The translations under genes and the position numbers were made by a program. A stretch of DNA of 5,838 nt from an uncultured Bacillota bacterium. Its GTDB lineage: Bacteria > Bacillota > Clostridia > Peptostreptococcales > Anaerovoracaceae. The stretch spans positions 1 to 5,838 of the forward strand of contig CAMJRV010000176.1 in NCBI GenBank assembly GCA_946408315.1. The letters are read 5' to 3'. Shown piece after piece: positions 1 to 4,495 of the stretch; within the stretch, counting starts at the first letter, position 1; every line of letters starts with the position of its first letter. The notes below the pieces were generated by a model, which worked only from the letters and a program-made list of their open reading frames with translations, did no database searches and was not told the DNA's origin.

Positions 1-160
1 TTTATCAATTGTTGCCGTCAAACCGATTTTTTCATGGCAGATTTTATGATAGAATATTATTTAACATATAAAAAAAGTCTAGCGGTAAATAGTCAAGAGA
101 GAATTTAAGATATCTTTGAAAAAGATTGCTTTAAAAAGCAAAAAAGAACTTCACCTAAAC

Positions 161-194
161 AAGCCTCTAAAAAGCTGCAATTTTTTACAGGCTT
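161..194. repeat. Imperfect hairpin just downstream of the transposase gene
   Basis: AAGCCT (161-166) pairs with AGGCTT (189-194). After one mismatch (167/188), TAAAAA (168-173) pairs with TTTTTA (182-187), giving 12 pairs with one mismatch around a short loop. It begins about 10 nt past the transposase stop codon on the minus strand. No uninterrupted U-run follows on either strand, so it is not a standard intrinsic terminator. It may be a subterminal structure of the insertion sequence or a weak transcription or RNA-stability element. Confidence 0.5.
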
Positions 195-201
195 TGAAGG
201 A

Positions 202-218
202 CGCCTACTTCGTAGGCG
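202..218. repeat. Perfect 7-bp hairpin containing the transposase stop codon
   Basis: CGCCTAC (202-208) and GTAGGCG (212-218) are perfect inverted repeats around a 3-nt loop. The transposase stop codon (TAG on the minus strand, 205-207) lies inside one arm. There is no T-tract directly after it, so it is not a simple terminator. It sits next to the larger hairpin at 161-194. Confidence 0.5.
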
Positions 219-1434
219 GAATATATAAGCGATTGGTACTCAGCAGGGAGTACACCAATCGAACAAGCTTTCTTGCAGTCAATGCGAGAGCACGTTTGTG
301 TTGATGCTTCGGTACTTCTTTAAACTTGGACTGGTAATAGCGTCTGAACTCGGTATCGTGCATGCGTACCTTGTTCGCGGCTTCCAAGAAATAATACTTT
401 AAGTATTTGTTGCCCGAAAGGATCAACTTTGTGTTGGCGGCTTCAAAGTCGCCGGACTGACGCCTTGTCCATGTAATGCCTGCGTATTTGGCAAGGGCCG
501 CGTGGTTTTTGAAACGGCGTATGTCGCTGATTTCAGCAAGAATGCCGGCACTGTAAACAGGACCGAACCCAGGAATGCTCGAAAGAATATCCGGGAACAG
601 GTCCATGTAGGAAGCGATGGCTTTGTCCAGTTCCTTGATTTGATTTTGTATGGACTGTATTCCAAGCAGACGGACCGCAAGGAGCTGATTGACCGAATCA
701 TTGACCGTTTTGGAAAGCCTGTAGGAACTTTTGGCAGCCGCCTTCAGTTCCATGGCAACTCGGCCCGGATCGTCGAAACGGTTTTTCCCTTTTTCGGCGA
801 TGAAATGAACCAGTTCTTCTAACGGCATCTCATTAATGTCATCAACCGAGAAGAACTCTGAAATTACAGCCAGGGAAGCAGCGCCGAACGTATCGGAAAA
901 CACATGAGAAGAATCCAGGGATGAGAACTTGTAAAACAGAGTCTCAAGGAACCTGGTCTTCTCCCTGCTCAGGTTCTGGGCAGCCTGGAATCTCGCGCGG
1001 GTAAGGCTTCTGAGGGCAATGTATTTTTCATCAGGACGTACTTCCTTGGATATGCGCCCAAACCGAAGGTAATCTGCAATGATCAGAGTGTCAATGCTGT
1101 CGGTTTTGGGAAGTTCCGGATAGGATTCCTTGAACTTCTTGATCTGTTTGGCATTAAGAATGTGAACCTTGACATTCCACTTTTTAAGGAAGCCATCGCT
1201 GCGCAGGAAAGCGGCCAGATGGTCTGCATAAATGGAAGTCGACTCCATGCCTATGGTAACGGATGTAAAGTCGGTATGCAGAATGGTATCCTTGAGCTTT
1301 TCCAAGATTTTAACTGCCCCATCCTGATTGTTGGGGGCATGGAAAAGGGATAAGGTATCGCCGTCATAATCCATAAAGCGTACCGTGTTGGACTTTTTAC
1401 TGACGTCGATGCCAACAAAGAGAGTGTTCGTCAT
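205..1434 (-). CDS. IS110-family transposase (bridge-RNA-type recombinase)
   Basis: This 409-residue protein has the two-domain plan of IS110 recombinases. The N-terminal RuvC-like DEDD domain opens with VGIDVSKK (Asp10). It continues with GMESTS (Glu64) and TDSIDTL (Asp112 and Asp115), the four expected acidic residues. A helical linker follows. The C-terminal Tnp domain has PGFGP at 288-292, then an AKYAGI segment and RRQSG, whose Ser327 is the likely serine nucleophile. In this family the protein excises and inserts the element as a circle, directed by an RNA from its non-coding end. The ATG at 1434 is chosen over the GTG at 1443 because a strong Shine-Dalgarno (GAGGTGAT, AGGTGA at 1440-1445) lies 5 nt before the ATG and overlaps the GTG. 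The reading frame is intact with all key residues present, so the element may be active. It reaches the stop without frameshift. Family assignment is firm; activity is inferred. Confidence 0.95.
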   Translation of the reverse strand: MTNTLFVGIDVSKKSNTVRFMDYDGDTLSLFHAPNNQDGAVKILEKLKDTILHTDFTSVTIGMESTSIYADHLAAFLRSDGFLKKWNVKVHILNAKQIKKFKESYPELPKTDSIDTLIIADYLRFGRISKEVRPDEKYIALRSLTRARFQAAQNLSREKTRFLETLFYKFSSLDSSHVFSDTFGAASLAVISEFFSVDDINEMPLEELVHFIAEKGKNRFDDPGRVAMELKAAAKSSYRLSKTVNDSVNQLLAVRLLGIQSIQNQIKELDKAIASYMDLFPDILSSIPGFGPVYSAGILAEISDIRRFKNHAALAKYAGITWTRRQSGDFEAANTKLILSGNKYLKYYFLEAANKVRMHDTEFRRYYQSKFKEVPKHQHKRALALTARKLVRLVYSLLSTNRLYIPPTK

Positions 1435-1438
1435 AAAT

Positions 1439-1446
1439 ATCACCTC
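1439..1446 (-). promoter_or_regulatory. Ribosome binding site deciding the transposase start
   Basis: On the minus strand GAGGTGAT matches the anti-Shine-Dalgarno end of 16S rRNA closely and stands 5 nt before the ATG at 1434. The alternative in-frame GTG at 1443 falls inside this site, so it cannot use it. Confidence 0.8.
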
Positions 1447-1483
1447 ACTTTCTGAAAGAAATTAAGAAACCAATAAAACAATG

Positions 1484-1700
1484 CCCATGGATCTGTGGCG
1501 GCGACACCCTCGCAGATAGGAATAAGCTCCTGCGGAACATGCACGAACCCTTCCTGCAAAAGGGATTCCATTACAGAAGAAAACAGCTAGCGGTTAGAAG
1601 CAAACACACAGATATGGGGAACTGACTTTAGGAGAATCTGCCTGCTGGCAAAACAAGGAGAACCTGAACATACCTTAATGGCTTCTGCCATTATTAAACC
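1484..1700 (-). ncRNA. Putative IS110 bridge RNA
   Basis: This non-coding stretch upstream of the transposase contains an ordered set of helices when read on the transposase strand. First comes a 5' stem-loop, TAATGGC/GCCATTA with loop AGAA (1676-1693). Next is a smaller hairpin around TGCC/GGCA (1637-1652). Last is a 12-bp long-range stem with a 2-nt bulge, joining 1607-1618 to 1484-1497. That stem encloses two further hairpins: GAAUCCCUU/AAGGGUUC with a 1-nt bulge (1545-1568) and CGCAG/CTGCG (1511-1534). IS110-group elements are known to encode a guide RNA of about 150-250 nt here, with a 5' stem-loop followed by target-binding and donor-binding loops. The order and size fit. The exact 5' and 3' ends and the guide segments are not established from sequence alone. 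Confidence 0.6.
1630..1666. repeat. Pair of 11-nt direct repeats flanking a small hairpin
   Basis: AGGAGAATCTG (1630-1640) and AGGAGAACCTG (1656-1666) differ at one base and are 26 nt apart start to start. The TGCC/GGCA hairpin lies between and partly within them. They fall in the part of the putative bridge RNA that follows the 5' stem-loop, where a target-binding loop would be expected. Confidence 0.45.
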
Positions 1701-1750
1701 ACAGGCATTGCTATTGGTACAGCAAAGAAACAATAAAAAAGGACAATAGA

Positions 1751-1777
1751 TTGCAAGGCTATTATCCTAAATATATT
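1751..1777 (+). promoter_or_regulatory. Weak candidate promoter for the butyrate kinase operon
   Basis: TTGCAA (1751-1756) and TATATT (1772-1777) resemble -35 and -10 boxes, but the spacer is only 15 nt. The segment 1740-1819 is AT-rich and has no better match. It may lie at or next to the insertion-sequence boundary, so the operon's true promoter could have been displaced or replaced by the insertion. Low confidence. Confidence 0.2.
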
Positions 1778-1819
1778 TAAAATTTCCTTGCTAAAACTTA
1801 TTATACGAGGAGAACTTAT

Positions 1820-2899
1820 ATGGGTTTTACCATACTCGCCATCAATCCGGGTTCCACTTCGACGAAACTCGCCTTATACGAGGAAGAAACCCTTGTCTTT
1901 TTTGAGCAGGCGGAGCATTCCGACGAGGATTTTGCCGGTTTCATCGATATTCTCGATCAGTTGGATTTTCGTCTGGAGGTGGTCCGGTCGATCCTGAACA
2001 AGCATCATGTCTCGCTGCCAACGCTCAGCGCCGTCGTAGGCCGCGGCGGTCTTTTGCCGCCCGTCAAGGCCGGCGGCTATCTCGTCAACGAGAAGATGAA
2101 GACGCTGATCCTCAGCGGAAAGCTGTCGCCTCACGCCTCAAATCTCGGCGCCCTGCTTGCAGACCGCATCGCGGCGCCCCTCGGCATCCCCGCCTATATC
2201 TACGACTCCGTCTCTTCTCACGAGTTCCGTGAAATCGCTACGATCACCGGAATCCCCGAATTTCACCGGCACAGTCAATGCCATGTTCTGAACTCCAAAG
2301 CCATGGGAAGAAAACTGGCGCAGAAATATGGAAAGCAGTATGAAGACCTGAATCTGATCGTTGCGCACCTCGGAGGCGGGATCTCTATCGGCGCTCATGA
2401 AAAAGGAAGGATCGTCGACTCCATCGGAGACGATTCAGGCCCTTTTTCACCGGAACGGACCGGCAGCCTGCCCCTTCTCTATATCGTCGATCTGTGCTAT
2501 TCCGGCCAGTACACAAAGAGAGAAATGGTGCGGAAGATCCGCGGGCTGGGAGGAATCAAAGCTCATCTCGGCACCCATGACTGCCGTCTGGTGGAAAAGA
2601 TGATCGCCGATGGAAACGAAAAAGCAAGGCTTGTCTACGAAGCGGAAGCGTATCAGATCGCAAAAGGCATCGGAGAGCTGGCTCCCGTTTTAAACGGAGA
2701 TGTCGATTATATCATCCTGACGGGGGGTCTTGCCCATTCTGCCATGATGACCTCGATGATCGCCGAAAGGATCAAATTTATCGCTCCGGTTGAGATCATG
2801 CCGGGTGAAGTGGAAATGGAAGCCCTCGCGCACGGAGCGCTGCGACTTCTTCGCGGAGAAGAGGTCCCTTCCGTCTTTGAGGACGAAACCCCCTCTTGA
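1820..2899 (+). CDS. buk: Butyrate kinase (divergent member)
   Basis: This cytoplasmic ASKHA-fold acyl kinase is predicted to interconvert butyryl phosphate plus ADP with butyrate plus ATP, the last step of one butyrate fermentation route. Its 359 residues match the usual family length. Motifs in order are NPGSTSTK (9-16, phosphate-binding), VGRGGLLPP (Arg75), AHLGGGISIGAHEKGR (182-197), GPFSPERTG (207-215), LGTHD (250-254), TGGLAHS (301-307) and PGEVEMEALAHGALRLL (328-344). Around the position equivalent to the catalytic Asp of acetate kinase it reads YDSVSSHE (Asp129) rather than the common VDPVVVDE, so it may prefer another short or branched acyl group. GAGGAG (1807-1812) lies 7 nt before the ATG. 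It is the first gene of an operon, and the next gene starts 12 nt after its stop. No phosphotransbutyrylase gene is adjacent. The family call is firm; the substrate is inferred. Confidence 0.9.
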   Translation: MGFTILAINPGSTSTKLALYEEETLVFFEQAEHSDEDFAGFIDILDQLDFRLEVVRSILNKHHVSLPTLSAVVGRGGLLPPVKAGGYLVNEKMKTLILSGKLSPHASNLGALLADRIAAPLGIPAYIYDSVSSHEFREIATITGIPEFHRHSQCHVLNSKAMGRKLAQKYGKQYEDLNLIVAHLGGGISIGAHEKGRIVDSIGDDSGPFSPERTGSLPLLYIVDLCYSGQYTKREMVRKIRGLGGIKAHLGTHDCRLVEKMIADGNEKARLVYEAEAYQIAKGIGELAPVLNGDVDYIILTGGLAHSAMMTSMIAERIKFIAPVEIMPGEVEMEALAHGALRLLRGEEVPSVFEDETPS

Positions 2900-2911
2900 A
2901 AGGAGATCGAT

Positions 2912-3598
2912 ATGGGTACGATAGAACGACGGATCATAAAAATCCCTGCAGAAAAGCTGAGCGGTGTGGACCACATGTTCGGACGCATGATCAATATGGA
3001 TACCGAGAAGCTGCCGGCAAAGTTTCAGACCGCTTTCGAGAAGACAAAAGAGGCTGCCTACCAAAATTTTCGCATGGAAGCAGTATTTGAATCCTTTAAA
3101 GTAGAACGAATTGAGGGGGATTCCATCCATTTGGAAAACGCTGTCGTTTTGAATTCGGGGCTGATGGCGGAGGTGTTCTGCCAGTCCTTTGAGCTGGTTT
3201 TCGCTGTAACGACGCTTCACGGCTACGAGGCGCTGGATGAAGCTGAGGAAAATATACTGCTCAAACTGTTTTTGGACAGTTGGGGAACGGCATTGATCGA
3301 ATGCGGAAACCAGTGGGTCGAACAGAACGTCGCAAAAGAGCTTGAAGACAAGGAAATCTACGCAACGCATTCCTTCAGCCCGGGACAGAACGACATCCCG
3401 ATGGAAATGCAAACTCAGATTTTCCAGGCCATCAACCCAAAAGAAATCGGGGTGACGCTCAATGACAGATACATGATGCACCCAAAAAAATCGGTATCCG
3501 GGATATTCGGAATTCAGACTGAAAAAATAGAGAATCGAATCCGCCCATGCGACATATGTGAGCGGAAACATACCTGCCCCGCATCCATGGCGCGCTAA
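2912..3598 (+). CDS. Methionine synthase activation-domain-like protein (corrinoid-related)
   Basis: The 228-residue protein has no signal peptide or membrane segment. Its middle and C-terminal part resembles the B12-dependent methionine synthase (MetH) activation domain. SFSPGQNDIP (154-163) aligns with the RxxPGYxxxP loop, and GVTLNDRYMMHPKKSVSG (180-197) aligns with the GxxLTxSxxMxPxxSVSG segment. In MetH this domain binds S-adenosylmethionine and helps re-methylate oxidised cobalamin. Stand-alone versions occur in anaerobic Bacillota, where a role in corrinoid-protein repair or assembly is plausible. The Arg and Tyr of the RxxxGY SAM motif are Ser154 and Gln159 here, so SAM binding is doubtful. 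A C-terminal CDICERKHTC (Cys213, Cys216, Cys222) could bind metal or an Fe-S cluster. AGGAG (2901-2905) lies 6 nt before the ATG. The 12-nt gap after the butyrate kinase gene means co-transcription and likely translational coupling. Function beyond the family resemblance is not known. Confidence 0.75.
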   Translation: MGTIERRIIKIPAEKLSGVDHMFGRMINMDTEKLPAKFQTAFEKTKEAAYQNFRMEAVFESFKVERIEGDSIHLENAVVLNSGLMAEVFCQSFELVFAVTTLHGYEALDEAEENILLKLFLDSWGTALIECGNQWVEQNVAKELEDKEIYATHSFSPGQNDIPMEMQTQIFQAINPKEIGVTLNDRYMMHPKKSVSGIFGIQTEKIENRIRPCDICERKHTCPASMAR

Positions 3599-3672
3599 CA
3601 GCTTTCTGTAATGCTCAGATTCGCCTGCGACGCTTTGACGATGTCGGGAGAAATCAATGTCAGCACAAACTT

Positions 3673-3702
3673 GCAGGGGGTTATAAAACCCCCTGCTTTT
3701 TT
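3673..3702 (+). terminator. Strong rho-independent terminator of the butyrate kinase operon
   Basis: GCAGGGGG (3673-3680) and CCCCCTGC (3689-3696) form a perfect 8-bp GC-rich stem with an 8-nt loop. Six T residues follow (3697-3702). It lies 75 nt after the operon's last stop codon. On the other strand the hairpin is followed by AAGTTTGTG, a poor U-tract, so it would end the convergent tetR transcript less efficiently. Confidence 0.93.
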
Positions 3703-3748
3703 CCGAAAATAAATATCTTTAATTTTCGTAACTTTTGCCGCCAGCGGA

Positions 3749-4342
3749 CTATGCGTAATACAGATGCATGACAGACTGAAAAGCCCGTTCAAGCTTGTCA
3801 TTCAGCTCTTCCGGCGTATATTGCTCGACGCGCTGCCACTGGAACAGAGCGATCAAATATACACCCATCAGCAGATCAGCCATTTCGCCGGGTTCTGCGT
3901 CTGCACGGAATACGCCCTCGCTCTGTGCGGCCGTAATCAAATCCCGAAAGAGCGTCGTGATACCCCTGCGCGTGTCGTACAGCGCGCTGTCCTCGCAGGA
4001 ATTCAAATAGGTGATGCGCCGGGAAAGGCTTGGATAATCCAAAGAAGCGCGAACAAATTCCGCAAACACTTCCTTCAGCTTTTGTCCGCTGTCTTTGCAG
4101 TCGGCCAGCTCTTTATCCGAAAGAAGGTACATGCGTTCGCATACTTCATCCACAGTGCCGATCAGCAGGCTTTCCTTGCTCGGAAAGTAATTGTATACCG
4201 TCGCCTTGGAAACCTCGGCGCGCTGAGCAATGTCCTCGATCATCGTCTCTTCATAACCTTTGGACGAAAAGAGCTTTCGGGACGCCTTCAAAATACGCTT
4301 GCGGCAGTTTATTTTGTTGAGTTCTCGTCTGGTAATTTTCAT
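3749..4342 (-). CDS. TetR-family transcriptional regulator
   Basis: The 197-residue protein is typical of TetR/AcrR repressors. Residues 12-32 form the first helices (RKRILKASRKLFSSKGY). Residues 33-60 carry the helix-turn-helix, with IEDIAQRAEVSKATVYNYF followed by PSKESLL, the family hallmark. The remaining helical C-terminal domain would bind an unknown small ligand and dimerise. The gene is divergent from the sugar kinase at 4496, which suggests that it represses that kinase and itself, released by a pathway metabolite. The ATG at 4342 is the only start that leaves the DNA-binding domain complete. It has no Shine-Dalgarno, and the -10 box ends only 6 nt upstream, so the message is probably leaderless. 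Family is certain; target and ligand are inferred. Confidence 0.93.
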   Translation of the reverse strand: MKITRRELNKINCRKRILKASRKLFSSKGYEETMIEDIAQRAEVSKATVYNYFPSKESLLIGTVDEVCERMYLLSDKELADCKDSGQKLKEVFAEFVRASLDYPSLSRRITYLNSCEDSALYDTRRGITTLFRDLITAAQSEGVFRADAEPGEMADLLMGVYLIALFQWQRVEQYTPEELNDKLERAFQSVMHLYYA

Positions 4343-4348
4343 GTTTTC

Positions 4349-4376
4349 AGTATACAGTGTTTTGATTTTTTGTCAA
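4349..4376 (-). promoter_or_regulatory. tetR promoter giving a probably leaderless mRNA
   Basis: On the minus strand a perfect -35 TTGACA (4371-4376) and a -10 TATACT (4349-4354) are separated by 16 nt. Transcription should start within a few bases of the ATG at 4342. Confidence 0.75.
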
Positions 4377-4425
4377 TAGGATGCCTTCCGAGACTTTTCA
4401 CAAAATTCTAAAAATGATATTGACA
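4371..4425. repeat. 8-bp inverted repeat spanning both -35 boxes
   Basis: TGTCAATA (4371-4378) and TATTGACA (4418-4425) are exact inverted repeats 39 nt apart. Each contains the -35 box of one divergent promoter. The symmetry may simply reflect two consensus -35 boxes, although the match extends two bases beyond them. Confidence 0.5.
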
Positions 4426-4448
4426 ACAAATTTAGACTTGATTATAAT
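4420..4448 (+). promoter_or_regulatory. Full-consensus sigma-A promoter of the FGGY kinase gene
   Basis: TTGACA (4420-4425) and TATAAT (4443-4448) are both perfect hexamers with the optimal 17-nt spacer. Transcription should begin near 4455, leaving a leader of about 40 nt. A promoter this strong would be expected to need tight repression, which fits the divergent tetR gene. Confidence 0.9.
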
Positions 4449-4461
4449 TATTTTAGTCGTA

Positions 4462-4483
4462 TTCCAATGTTACTTTTTTGGAA
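4462..4483 (+). promoter_or_regulatory. Candidate operator or ribosome-site hairpin (TTCCAA-N10-TTGGAA)
   Basis: TTCCAA (4462-4467) and TTGGAA (4478-4483) form a perfect 6-bp inverted repeat with a 10-nt centre, just downstream of the predicted transcription start. The size and place suit a TetR-family operator acting as a roadblock. Alternatively, in the mRNA the right arm overlaps the Shine-Dalgarno (GGAAGGG, 4480-4486) and could mask it. Confidence 0.4.
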
Positions 4484-4495
4484 GGGTGTGACCGT

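Larger units (their letters stand above)
1464..1738. repeat. Near-identical direct repeats bracketing the structured RNA
   Basis: AAGAAACCAATAAAA at 1464-1478 recurs as AAGAAACAATAAAA at 1725-1738, differing by a single missing C. The copies lie on either side of the predicted RNA structure, one near the transposase ribosome binding site and one near the outer end of the element. They are A-rich, so chance similarity is possible. Confidence 0.4.
161..1740 (-). mobile_element. IS110-family insertion sequence (ends not resolved)
   Basis: The element consists of a single transposase gene on the minus strand, a long structured non-coding segment upstream of it (about 1440-1740), and a short hairpin-rich segment downstream (161-218). 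This is the typical IS110-group layout: one recombinase gene with a guide-RNA-encoding non-coding end at the 5' side of the gene. I see no terminal inverted repeats, which fits the IS110 group. The coordinates given are a minimal extent. The true left-hand limit could be as far out as about 75-90, and the right-hand limit as far as about 1790. The element lies immediately upstream of the butyrate kinase gene and points away from it. Confidence 0.8.

Noticed and set aside
1..115. Possible promoter or gene remnant at the left edge
   Set aside because: The segment is AT-rich with several -10-like hexamers, but none is paired with a credible -35 box, and no coding frame is recognisable.
202..218. 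Intrinsic terminator for the transposase
   Set aside because: The stem is perfect, but no T-tract follows on either strand and it contains the stop codon.
116..304. Plus-strand open frame of 62 codons at the left side
   Set aside because: It overlaps the transposase 3' end and its hairpins, has no ribosome binding site, and shows no recognisable protein.
2690..3571. Minus-strand open frame of 293 codons
   Set aside because: It lies antisense to the butyrate kinase and activation-domain-like genes, both of which have clear motifs and ribosome sites. It is rich in Phe, His and Arg in a way typical of a shadow frame.
3595..3801. Minus-strand open frame of 68 codons in the operon-tetR gap
   Set aside because: It runs through the intrinsic terminator and into the tetR 3' end, with no ribosome site and no known motif.
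3764..4411. Plus-strand open frame of 215 codons
   Set aside because: It is antisense to the TetR gene, whose helix-turn-helix is unmistakable, and it crosses the promoter region.
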